Shown here piece by piece: positions 1 to 8,122 of a stretch of 64,000 bases of DNA. Position 1 is the stretch's first letter, and each line of letters starts with the position of its first letter. The stretch comes from Erythrobacter sp. NAP1 (GTDB lineage: Bacteria > Pseudomonadota > Alphaproteobacteria > Sphingomonadales > Sphingomonadaceae): positions 124,001 through 188,000 of the forward strand of contig NZ_CH672390.1 of the NCBI RefSeq assembly GCF_000152865.1. The letters are read 5' to 3'. The translations under genes were made by a program, and so were the position numbers. Below the pieces are notes generated by a model, which saw only the letters and a program-made list of their open reading frames with translations, did no database searches and had not been told where the DNA came from.

Positions 1-1
1 G

Positions 2-1057
2 ATCCCCGATCTTGAGAAAAAGCTAGCCGCTGCTGAAGACCTCACCGAGAACGCGCTGCTGCGCGAGGAAGTGACCGAAGAGGACATCGCAAGCGTCGTC
101 TCGCGCTGGACCGGCATTCCCATCGACAAGATGATGGAAGGAGAACGCGAAAAGCTGCTGGAGATGGAAAGCATCATCGGCAAGCGCGTGATCGGGCAGT
201 CGCAGGCAATCGAGGCGGTATCGAAGGCTGTCCGCCGAGCGCGTGCGGGGCTTCAAGACCCCAACCGACCGCTCGGCAGCTTCCTGTTCCTCGGTCCCAC
301 CGGCGTCGGCAAGACCGAGCTTACCAAGGCGCTCGCCGAATTCCTGTTCGACGATGACCAGGCGCTCGTGCGCATCGACATGAGCGAATTCATGGAGAAG
401 CACTCTGTCGCACGCCTTATCGGCGCGCCTCCGGGCTATGTCGGCTATGATGAGGGCGGGGTGCTGACCGAAGCGGTGCGGCGTCGTCCGTACCAGGTCG
501 TGTTGTTCGACGAGGTCGAGAAAGCGCACACCGATGTCTTCAACGTGCTGCTGCAGGTGCTCGACGACGGGCATCTGACCGACGGGCAGGGGCGCAAGGT
601 CGACTTCTCGAACACGCTCATTATCCTGACATCGAACCTCGGCAGCCAGCACCTCTCGAACCTGGGTGACGACCAAAAGGTCGCCGATGTCGAGGACCAG
701 GTTATGGACGTGGTTCGCGGGCATTTCCGTCCCGAGTTCCTGAACCGCCTCGACGAGATCATCCTGTTCCACCGTCTCGCGATGGAGCACATGGCGCCGA
801 TCGTGGAGATTCAGGTCAAGCGCGTTCAGAAGCTGCTCGACGATCGCAAGATCACGCTCGAGCTCACCGATGCGGCGCTGCGCTGGCTTGGCCGGGTTGG
901 CTACGATCCGGTCTATGGCGCACGACCTCTGAAGCGCGCGGTGCAGCGTTACCTTCAAGACCCGCTCGCCGAGATGCTCATTCAGGGCAATGTGAGCGAT
1001 GGCGTTACGCTCAAGGTCGACGAAGGCGATGGCGCGCTCGAAATGACCGTGGTCTGA
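2..1057 (+). CDS. clpB: ATP-dependent chaperone ClpB, C-terminal part (5' end outside window)
   Basis: The frame is open from base 2 to the TGA at 1055-1057, giving the last 351 residues of a protein that is normally about 860 long. It covers the end of the middle region and the whole second AAA+ domain. Visible motifs are Walker A GPTGVGKT, the sensor stretch ILTSNLGS, and the pore-loop region [13 protein letters not shown] that is characteristic of ClpB/Hsp104. ClpB is a hexameric cytoplasmic disaggregase that threads aggregated proteins through its pore together with DnaK. The GTG at 71 is internal and not a start. Only the 5' truncation by the window edge is unusual. ClpA and ClpC share the fold, but the pore-loop sequence and the downstream domain fit ClpB best. 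Confidence 0.95.
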   Translation: MPDLEKKLAAAEDLTENALLREEVTEEDIASVVSRWTGIPIDKMMEGEREKLLEMESIIGKRVIGQSQAIEAVSKAVRRARAGLQDPNRPLGSFLFLGPTGVGKTELTKALAEFLFDDDQALVRIDMSEFMEKHSVARLIGAPPGYVGYDEGGVLTEAVRRRPYQVVLFDEVEKAHTDVFNVLLQVLDDGHLTDGQGRKVDFSNTLIILTSNLGSQHLSNLGDDQKVADVEDQVMDVVRGHFRPEFLNRLDEIILFHRLAMEHMAPIVEIQVKRVQKLLDDRKITLELTDAALRWLGRVGYDPVYGARPLKRAVQRYLQDPLAEMLIQGNVSDGVTLKVDEGDGALEMTVV

Positions 1058-1501
1058 GCGAAGGCTTATCAATCGGCATGCGCGGGGGCTCGCATCGCTC
1101 CCGCGCTGCCAATGAAACAAAACCGTCATTTCGGTTTGAATCAGCCTTGCTTGGGCGCGCAACGATATGACGACTTTGTGACAAATTCTTAGCGTGGGGT
1201 GGAAAATTGCGTCAGGCGGCTCCACTCGATTTCATTATTATGCTGCGACGCAGCATTTTTAACCGATGCGAATTCTGCCCTGTGTGATTCCCGCAACACT
1301 GGGCAAGATTCTGGCCAAAAACCGCGCTGTAATCTGAACGTCTCATTTACATGCCCCCTTCGCTATTGCACACAACCGTCACCGCAGGGGCTGAGCTGCG
1401 CCAAAAATCGGGGAATCGACCAACGTGCATGGGGTAAGATGCGCGTAGGTACAGATCATGATGGCGCTGTCTGAGCTTCGGTTGTCGCAACTGGAGTGAT
1501 C
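1058..1501. other. Intergenic region between clpB and the first TonB-dependent receptor gene
   Basis: This is 444 bases without a supported gene. It holds a GC-rich dyad just after clpB (about 1080-1106, no T run) and a perfect hairpin with a T run at 1240-1260. The rest probably carries the receptor promoter. An open frame at 1199-1474 has no ribosome-binding site or recognisable product and is rejected. Confidence 0.6.
1240..1260 (+). promoter_or_regulatory. Perfect 7-bp hairpin followed by T run in the receptor leader
   Basis: ATGCTGC (1240-1246) and GCAGCAT (1250-1256) are perfect inverted arms around GAC, followed by TTTT. It lies about 240 bases upstream of the receptor start. It could be a short terminator or attenuator, or a protein-binding dyad. 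The sequence alone does not decide. Confidence 0.4.
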
Positions 1502-4500
1502 ATGAAGAAGTTTCACAACAATTCGCTGAAGGCGCTTGCCTTCTCCGCATCGGCTATCGCGTTTGCGGTTGCCGGTCCTGTTTATGCGCAGGACACCAAC
1601 GAAGACGAGCAGGAAGAGCCCGATGGCGTAACGACCGGTCAGGGTCAGGACGTTGAAGTCTCGACCGGCTCGCAGGGTCAGACGAACGATAACCGCATTA
1701 CCGTTACCGGTTCGCGTATTGTCCGTGACACCTACAGCTCGATTTCGCCGCTTCAGGTTCTCTCGACCGAGAACCAGCAGTCGGTTGGTGCATTCGACCC
1801 CGCACAGATCCTCCAGCGCTCGGAAGCAGCCGCCGGTACGCAGATCGACGCGACCTTCCAGGGCTTCGTTCTCGACAACGGCCCGGGTTCGCAGACGATC
1901 AACCTTCGCGGTATCGGCGCAGGCCGTACGCTCGTTCTCGTCAATGGCCGCCGCCTCGCACCTGCCGGTGTGGAAGGCGCTCCGACCGTCCCGTCGATCA
2001 ACCTCATTCCGGCAACGCTCGTTGACCGCTACGACCTGCTGACCGACGGTGCATCGTCGGTTTACGGTTCGGACGCTGTTGCCGGCGTTGTGAACGTCAT
2101 TCTCCGCAAGGACTTTGACGGTCTTGAAATCCAGGCCAACGGCGACATCAACCCGCAGGGCGCTGGTGAAGACTACTCGGTCAGCGCAGCTTGGGGCTTC
2201 AGCACCGACCGCGCCGTTTTCGGCATCGGCGCTGAGTATCAGTTCCGCGACGAAGTGCAGGCCATCGACCGTGACTTCCTTCGCGGTTGTACCAACAACC
2301 TCGAAGAAGACGCCAACGGCAACATCTTCACGCTCGGCGTTGCAGACAATGCCGTTGTCCAGGATCGTACCCCTGGCGTCTCGGTTTCCGAAAGCGAATG
2401 TATCGTTTCGGGCATCTCGGGCCGTATCTTCCAGCCGTTCGCACGTTTCGGTTCGGTCTACTTCCCGGCCAACGGCAACATCGCCAACTTCCCGCTCGAC
2501 CCGCGCACGGGCCGTCCGTTCAACTTCGGTGAATCGACCGACGCATTCGGTACCGACCTCGACGTCAACGGCGACGGTATCCGTGACGTCGACTTCCAAA
2601 ACGTGAACGTCAATGCGAGTGAGGCGGAACTCTTCCGTACCTTCATCTCGCAGCAGGAACTGGTGAACGTCTTCACCTATGGTGAGTACACTTTCCCGGG
2701 CGAAGCCAACATCACGCCGTTCTTCGAAGCGCAGTACACCCGCGCAGAGATCACCAACACCGGCGCAGGCAACCCACAGATTTTCCCGTCTGTGCCTGAC
2801 CTCAACGGCTTCAACCCGTGTAACTTCATCAGCAATCCGGACGGCGTCGACTGCCGCGCAGTCGACAACGAACTGCTCGGCATCAATGGCACCGGTGCTG
2901 CTCTGTCGACCGGCTTCACCCTGCCGACGGTTCCGATCGCGGCAATCCGCGGCGACCGTAACAACTTCGACGTCACGCAGGAGCAGTATCGCGGCGTGCT
3001 TGGCGTTCGCGGCGACCTGCCCTTCATCGGCTCGAGCTGGACCTTCGAACTCGCAGGTGTTTACTCGCGTTCGGAAGGTGTCTCCTCGCGTCTCGGTATT
3101 CGTGAAGACCGCATGGCTCTGGCCCTTGGTCTTGACCCGACGGCCGACTATGACGGCGACGGCGTCGTCGACAATGACGGCGATGGCATTGCCGACGACT
3201 ACGATCAGGGTGTCGACGTGTTCGGCATCTTCGGTGATCCGCTGTTCATCGGTGAATGTAATGCAGGTGGCCTTGCCAACCCTGACCTTGCAGCGCCGGA
3301 CCTGAACGCTGCTGGCTGTGTGCCGGTCAACCTGTTCGCTCCGAGCGTTCTGACCGGCGCCATCGGCGACTTCGCAACCCAGGCCGAGCGCGACTATCTC
3401 TTCGATAGCCGTGACTTCGACACCACCTACGAGCAGGTTCTCGTCTCCGGTTACGTCACCGGCGACCTCTTCGACCTGCCCGCTGGTCCGGTCGGCGTCG
3501 TGCTTGGTGCCGAGTGGCGCGAAGACTCGATCGAATCGAACCCGGATCTCGTTGCTTCGAACGGTCTGCTCTTCGGCTTCTTCGCTGACGGCGGTGCATC
3601 GGGTTCCAAGTGGATCCGCGAACTCTTCGGTGAGGTCGACATTCCTCTGATGGCTGGTGAAACCCTGGTCGAAGAGCTCACGCTCAACGTCTCGGGCCGC
3701 CTGACCGACGAAGAATTCTACGGCACCAACGGCACCTACGCCATCAAGGGCGGCTGGCGCCCGGTTCCGTCGCTCCTCTTCAAGATGAGCTACGGCACCT
3801 CGTTCCGTGCACCGAACCTTCGTGAGAACTTCCTGCGCGGCCAGTCGGGCTTCGTCGGCATCTTCGACCCATGCGCCGTTCCTGACGACGCATTCGTCAA
3901 CGGTGCGTACGATGCATCGCTCGACCAGCGTCAGGACTTCGTCCTTCAGAACTGCCTGCGCGAAGGTCGTGACCCGACCAGCGTCGGTATCGATGCTGAA
4001 GGCCTGAACACCATCCAGGTGGTCAGCGGTGAAGTCACGCAGGGCGGCTCGCTCGACATCAATCCGGAAACCTCGCGTTCGATCACCACTGGCTTCGCGT
4101 TCGAAGAGAACTGGGCAAGTGGTTTCGACTTCGCGCTCAACGTCAACTACTACGACATCAAGATTAAGGACGCGATCATTGAACCGAGCGCAGCCTTCAT
4201 CGTCGGTGACTGCTACTTCCGCGAAGAAGTCAATGAGCGCAGCGAGTTCTGTGACCGTATTGAAATCGATCCGACTGACCGTGCGCTGATCAGCGGCGTT
4301 CAGGCTGGCTTCCTCAACCGTGACGAGGAAACGGTCCGCGGTCTCGATATCAATGCAACGATGGGCTACCCGCTCACGATCGGCGACGAAGTCTTCGACC
4401 TCACGCTGAACCTCGTGGCGAACCACCTGATCGAGCGTCGTAACCTCCAGACCACCGAAACCGGTGACATTCTTGAGCAGGACTTCAAGGGTGAATTCGG

Positions 4501-4984
4501 CTTCCCCGACTGGACCGGCCGTCTGACCGGTGCCATCGACTGGAATGACTGGCGCTTCACCTATCAGGTTCGTTACATCGACTCGGTCAACGAAGATTTC
4601 CGTGAAATCACCGTCGGCGGCACCACTTTCGAACGTCCGTTCGGTGACGCGTTCAGCCAGAACGCACCAGGCACCGATCCGTCGATCCCGGGTGCATTCT
4701 CGCCGACCTGCCTTGGTGCAGGTGGTCCGAACGGCAACGTTGCTGGCGACGGTAACTTCTGCCGCCCGATCGGTACCGCTGACGAGTACTTCGAGCACAC
4801 CGCCTCGATCCGCTGGGACAACAACGACTTCCGCGTGATCCTGGGTGTTCGTAACCTGTTCGACACGGCTCCGCCGCAGGTGTCGTCGCGTTCGGGTGTT
4901 CTCGAGATTTCGAACACGCCGCTGGGTAACGGCTACGACCTCAACGGTCGCGAGTTCTTCGCCCAGGTTCTGGCTCGCTTCTAA
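1502..4984 (+). CDS. TonB-dependent outer membrane receptor (1160 aa)
   Basis: This is an energised outer-membrane importer. It has a signal peptide ending near VAGPVYAQ, a TonB-box-like segment ITVTGSR, and a plug domain with the family motifs RTLVLVNGRR and GASSVYGSDAVAGVVN. A long beta-barrel follows, ending in a C-terminal phenylalanine (VLARF). I chose the ATG at 1502 because GGAG ends five bases before it; the GTG at 1496 is too close. At 1160 residues it is longer than typical siderophore receptors and resembles the large sphingomonad receptors for peptides or glycans. Two loops carry calcium-binding-like DxDGDGxxD motifs (around residues 353 and 546-566). A secreted S9 peptidase follows, which suggests peptide uptake. 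No FecI/FecR pair is adjacent. The substrate is unknown. Confidence 0.92.
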   Translation: MKKFHNNSLKALAFSASAIAFAVAGPVYAQDTNEDEQEEPDGVTTGQGQDVEVSTGSQGQTNDNRITVTGSRIVRDTYSSISPLQVLSTENQQSVGAFDPAQILQRSEAAAGTQIDATFQGFVLDNGPGSQTINLRGIGAGRTLVLVNGRRLAPAGVEGAPTVPSINLIPATLVDRYDLLTDGASSVYGSDAVAGVVNVILRKDFDGLEIQANGDINPQGAGEDYSVSAAWGFSTDRAVFGIGAEYQFRDEVQAIDRDFLRGCTNNLEEDANGNIFTLGVADNAVVQDRTPGVSVSESECIVSGISGRIFQPFARFGSVYFPANGNIANFPLDPRTGRPFNFGESTDAFGTDLDVNGDGIRDVDFQNVNVNASEAELFRTFISQQELVNVFTYGEYTFPGEANITPFFEAQYTRAEITNTGAGNPQIFPSVPDLNGFNPCNFISNPDGVDCRAVDNELLGINGTGAALSTGFTLPTVPIAAIRGDRNNFDVTQEQYRGVLGVRGDLPFIGSSWTFELAGVYSRSEGVSSRLGIREDRMALALGLDPTADYDGDGVVDNDGDGIADDYDQGVDVFGIFGDPLFIGECNAGGLANPDLAAPDLNAAGCVPVNLFAPSVLTGAIGDFATQAERDYLFDSRDFDTTYEQVLVSGYVTGDLFDLPAGPVGVVLGAEWREDSIESNPDLVASNGLLFGFFADGGASGSKWIRELFGEVDIPLMAGETLVEELTLNVSGRLTDEEFYGTNGTYAIKGGWRPVPSLLFKMSYGTSFRAPNLRENFLRGQSGFVGIFDPCAVPDDAFVNGAYDASLDQRQDFVLQNCLREGRDPTSVGIDAEGLNTIQVVSGEVTQGGSLDINPETSRSITTGFAFEENWASGFDFALNVNYYDIKIKDAIIEPSAAFIVGDCYFREEVNERSEFCDRIEIDPTDRALISGVQAGFLNRDEETVRGLDINATMGYPLTIGDEVFDLTLNLVANHLIERRNLQTTETGDILEQDFKGEFGFPDWTGRLTGAIDWNDWRFTYQVRYIDSVNEDFREITVGGTTFERPFGDAFSQNAPGTDPSIPGAFSPTCLGAGGPNGNVAGDGNFCRPIGTADEYFEHTASIRWDNNDFRVILGVRNLFDTAPPQVSSRSGVLEISNTPLGNGYDLNGREFFAQVLARF

Positions 4985-5020
4985 GCGTCAGAAAAAACGA
5001 CGTAATTTAGTCAAGAAGAG

Positions 5021-5055
5021 CGGCCTCTCGGCACTTGCCGAGGGGCCGTTTTTCT
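5021..5055 (+). terminator. Rho-independent terminator after the first receptor gene
   Basis: CGGCCTCTCGGCA pairs with TGCCGAGGGGCCG across a short loop and is followed by TTTTT. It lies about 40 bases past the receptor stop codon. Confidence 0.85.
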
Positions 5056-5146
5056 GTTTAATTTCCCCTGTGCGAGTCTGCCGATTTGGAGGTGACGCGG
5101 GCGCGCGCAAGGGGTCCCTTGGAAATCGAATGAGAGAGTTCGCACC

Positions 5147-7147
5147 ATGAAATTTGTTAAAGCACCGCTTACGGCGGCCTTGCTCGGCGTTTCGACGCTT
5201 GGGCTAAGCGTCGCTGCTCCCAGCGAAACGCAAGCCACTTCGGCTGTCCCGATTGACGTCTGGGCATTGCGCGACGTTGTGAATGCCGTCGATCTGTCTC
5301 CGGACGGCAAGCACCTTCTGGTTCACATCAACCCGAGCCGCGAGGGCGACTACCTGCTTCAGATCTACAAGACCGATGATCTGAGCACGCCCTATCGCAC
5401 GCTCAACGCCGATCCGATGGAAATCAACTCGGCGCGCTGGGTCAGCGACAACGTCATTTATGGCACTGCGTGGCAGATCAAGCGTGAGAGCGTGCGCCGT
5501 CAGGAAGACGATACGCGCAATTACGCGACTTACTTCTACGATCTGAAAGCCAACAAGTTTCAGCAGGTTCGTGGCCGCTTCTCGATCGCAAGCCTGCTTC
5601 CCGACGAGCCCGACAAGATCCTTATCGGCACCGGCGTCGCAGTCGATGGTGGCCTCGGAAACGATCCGTCGGCCGCATTCCGTCCGCAGTCCTATTATCG
5701 TTTGAACCTTGAAACGGGCAGCCGCGAATTGGTCATGCGCGGAACGCGCAAATACGCCAATTACACGTTCGATTCGCAAGGCAATGCACGGTTTGCACAG
5801 GGTGCCGATTCCGACGGGACGGTGAAGTCCTATTATCGCAAGCCTGGTGAAAGCGGATGGACCCAGTTCGGTGAGGTCTACGACCAGAATGACCGCGAAA
5901 ACCTCTACCGCTTCATCGGCGGCGTTTATGGCATTGTGGGTTTCCACCATGAAGACCCGAACATAGCCTATTTCGTCGAAGCGCTGAACGGCGAAGACAA
6001 GGCTGCTCTGTGGACGTTCAACCTTGAAACGGGCCAGTTCGAAGAGAAGCTTTTCCAAGCTGAAAACGCCGATGTGATGGGCGTTGGCCGTCACTCGATC
6101 CCGGGCAACGACAAGCTTGCCTTCGCATCCTATCCGGGCGCGAAGATGGAGCGTCACTGGTTCGATGAAGAGGAAGAGGCGCTTTACAAGGCTCTGGAAG
6201 AGCAGATCCCGTATTCGCACCAACTCAGCATCCGCAGCCGTTCCTACGATGGCCGCACGATGGTCGTGTACAATCAGGGTCCGAAGGATCCTGGCTCGTT
6301 CTGGCTGGTCAAGGAAGGTCAGCTGGCCAAGCTTGGCAGCCGCAACCCGCTTCTCAACCAGGATGCGCTGGCTGACGTGAAGTTCATCCGCTACCCGTCG
6401 CGCGACGGCAAGCTGATGATCCCCGGCTACGTGACCGTGCCCAACGGCGAAGGCCCGTTCCCGCTGATCGTGCTTCCGCATGGCGGTCCGGCGGTTCCCG
6501 AAGTCGTGACCTACGACGAATGGGGCCAGCTGCTCGCATCGGCAGGCTACATGGTCCTCCAGCCCGGCTATCGCCAGACGGTTGGCTGGGGCAAGGAGCT
6601 CTTCGACCTCGCTTTCCATGAGCATGGCGGAACCATGCAGGACGACAAGGATGATGGCGCGCTCTACCTTGTGGAGCAGGGCCTCGTCGATCCGGATCGT
6701 ATTGCGATGTTCGGTTGGTCTTATGGCGGTTACGCGGCGCTGGTCGCTGCTGCACGCGAGGACAACATCTATCAGTGCGCCATCGCCGGTGCTGCCGTGT
6801 CGCGTCCCGAGGTTTGGTACAACGACATCATCAACTCGAACACGCCTAAGGCGATTGATGAGTGGTTCCAGGGCCGCGGTGTCAAATACGGCACCAACCC
6901 ATATGCCGAAGTCGACAAGGTCAACATTCCGCTGCTGATGGTCCACCCTGAAGATGACAGCCGCGTGCTGTATTACCACTTCGAGGACTACAAGAAGGCG
7001 TTCGAAGAAGCCGGTCACACGGGCGAGTTCATCACGCTCGAAGATGCCGACCACTTCTATACGACGCTGATGTATACCCACCAACAGCAGTTCTACACCA
7101 AGATGCTGGACTATCTGGCCAACGATTGCGGACCGGGCGGTCTGTAA
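5147..7147 (+). CDS. Exported S9 family (prolyl oligopeptidase-type) peptidase
   Basis: This is a serine peptidase of the acylaminoacyl-peptidase/dipeptidyl-peptidase type, with an N-terminal beta-propeller and a C-terminal alpha/beta-hydrolase domain (666 residues). A signal peptide (hydrophobic run to about residue 25) sends it to the periplasm. The catalytic triad is visible: Ser in GWSYGG (about residue 525), Asp in HPEDDSRV (about 602) and His in DADHFY (about 636). The ATG at 5147 is preceded by GAGAGAG. It stands alone between two terminators, between two TonB-dependent receptor genes. In sphingomonads such peptidases commonly accompany receptors, which suggests trimming of imported peptides. 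The exact cleavage preference cannot be read from the sequence. Confidence 0.9.
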   Translation: MKFVKAPLTAALLGVSTLGLSVAAPSETQATSAVPIDVWALRDVVNAVDLSPDGKHLLVHINPSREGDYLLQIYKTDDLSTPYRTLNADPMEINSARWVSDNVIYGTAWQIKRESVRRQEDDTRNYATYFYDLKANKFQQVRGRFSIASLLPDEPDKILIGTGVAVDGGLGNDPSAAFRPQSYYRLNLETGSRELVMRGTRKYANYTFDSQGNARFAQGADSDGTVKSYYRKPGESGWTQFGEVYDQNDRENLYRFIGGVYGIVGFHHEDPNIAYFVEALNGEDKAALWTFNLETGQFEEKLFQAENADVMGVGRHSIPGNDKLAFASYPGAKMERHWFDEEEEALYKALEEQIPYSHQLSIRSRSYDGRTMVVYNQGPKDPGSFWLVKEGQLAKLGSRNPLLNQDALADVKFIRYPSRDGKLMIPGYVTVPNGEGPFPLIVLPHGGPAVPEVVTYDEWGQLLASAGYMVLQPGYRQTVGWGKELFDLAFHEHGGTMQDDKDDGALYLVEQGLVDPDRIAMFGWSYGGYAALVAAAREDNIYQCAIAGAAVSRPEVWYNDIINSNTPKAIDEWFQGRGVKYGTNPYAEVDKVNIPLLMVHPEDDSRVLYYHFEDYKKAFEEAGHTGEFITLEDADHFYTTLMYTHQQQFYTKMLDYLANDCGPGGL

Positions 7148-7186
7148 TCTGACAAGCTGCCGCAAGGCGGCAGTCCAACAAATGAA

Positions 7187-7218
7187 GGGGCCCGATCGCA
7201 TCGCGACCGGGCCCCTTT
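7187..7218 (+). terminator. Terminator after the S9 peptidase gene
   Basis: GGGGCCCG and CGGGCCCC form a strong stem followed by TTT. A second smaller hairpin (CTGCCGC/GCGGCAG, 7157-7173) precedes it. It probably separates the peptidase gene from the convergent gene at 7293. Confidence 0.75.
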
Positions 7219-7292
7219 GCATTTCTGTAACACGCTGAATTTGCGAACGAGTTGCCTGCCAAGTCAGCCGACGACGTACGTGCGAGTTTCGC

Positions 7293-7850
7293 TTACTGAA
7301 CGCGCCGTCCCTTGACGCCTCGTTGGCCATTGATCCTGACGAAATAGGTGCCAAGCGCCGCATCTTTGAAGATCACAGTGTCGCCTGCACGGATTTCGCG
7401 CTGGCGGCGCGGAACGTTGTTCATCTCCCACACCGCACCTTCAGCGGTCGTGAAGCGAACCTTGCCTCGCCCGAAATAGCGAACACTTTCGATCGTGGTT
7501 TCGAACAGTTCCTCTTCTTCCTCATCGCCGCCGAAAATGCCGAGGTTGGGAAGCGAGAAACCGAACAGCGAGCGGCGCGTCTCACGCACGTCCTCGCTGT
7601 CCACCACCTGCAAATCTCCTGCTTCGGTTGCAGTGACAATCCCGCCGACCGCGCTGTCGAAGCAGGCCAGGCGGGCCGCGTCCTCGGTGATCGCCTGGCA
7701 GGCCTTGAGGCGCTCGACATAATCCCCGCCCGCCTCATCATTCGTGCCCTGTGCGCTGGCCGGAACGCCGGCAAACAAGGCAGCAACGCAGGCCAGCCCA
7801 AGCGCCCGAGACCGCATGCGCAAAGGCGCCGATATGGTGGAAAAAGCCAT
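7293..7850 (-). CDS. Exported protein with a CxxI-RLxCFD motif, function unknown
   Basis: I read 185 residues from the ATG at 7850, which has GGGAG nine bases upstream; in-frame codons further upstream lack such a site. A clear signal peptide ends at ASAQ. The mature part begins with a two-cysteine helical segment (LKACQAITEDAARLACFDSA). That pattern also occurs in VasI-like and other periplasmic small proteins, where the cysteines may pair. An acidic stretch (GGDEEEEELFE) and a beta-rich C-terminal part with repeated basic residues follow, possibly SH3- or OB-like. It sits between the S9 peptidase and the second receptor gene, on the opposite strand. I do not recognise a specific function. 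Confidence 0.7.
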   Translation of the reverse strand: MAFSTISAPLRMRSRALGLACVAALFAGVPASAQGTNDEAGGDYVERLKACQAITEDAARLACFDSAVGGIVTATEAGDLQVVDSEDVRETRRSLFGFSLPNLGIFGGDEEEEELFETTIESVRYFGRGKVRFTTAEGAVWEMNNVPRRQREIRAGDTVIFKDAALGTYFVRINGQRGVKGRRVQ

Positions 7851-8085
7851 CGATTTTTCTCCCGAAAGACGGCTTGGCAACGAAGGTCGACATATGCCGC
7901 ATGATGTCAATGTGGCTGATTTATCGACGAAACGCCCTGTAAGAAAGGCCTAACACATCCAACTGTAGCGCGAATGCCACAGGTCCCGGCGAACCGGACG
8001 CATGTGGAAGAACCACAATTGCGATTTGCGCATCGATTGGCCTACCCCTTCCAACCATGCGGGCAAATGTCCGTAGAAGAGAGTT

Positions 8086-8104
8086 ACCTGCCATTTGGGC
8101 AGGT
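8086..8104 (+). promoter_or_regulatory. Hairpin in the leader just upstream of the second receptor gene
   Basis: ACCTGCC (8086-8092) and GGCAGGT (8098-8104) are perfect arms around ATTTG. They end only a few bases before the AAGGGGA ribosome-binding site. The position would suit post-transcriptional control or an operator, but nothing proves either. Confidence 0.4.
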
Positions 8105-8122
8105 TAATCCAAGGGGAATACA

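Noticed and set aside
1379..4798. Long minus-strand open frame (1139 codons) opposite the first receptor gene
   Set aside because: It mirrors the codon pattern of the receptor gene, has no ribosome-binding site and gives an Arg/Asp/Val-rich protein without any known domain.
5204..7363. Minus-strand open frame (719 codons) opposite the S9 peptidase gene
   Set aside because: It is a shadow of a clear coding gene with intact catalytic residues, and its own product shows no domain.
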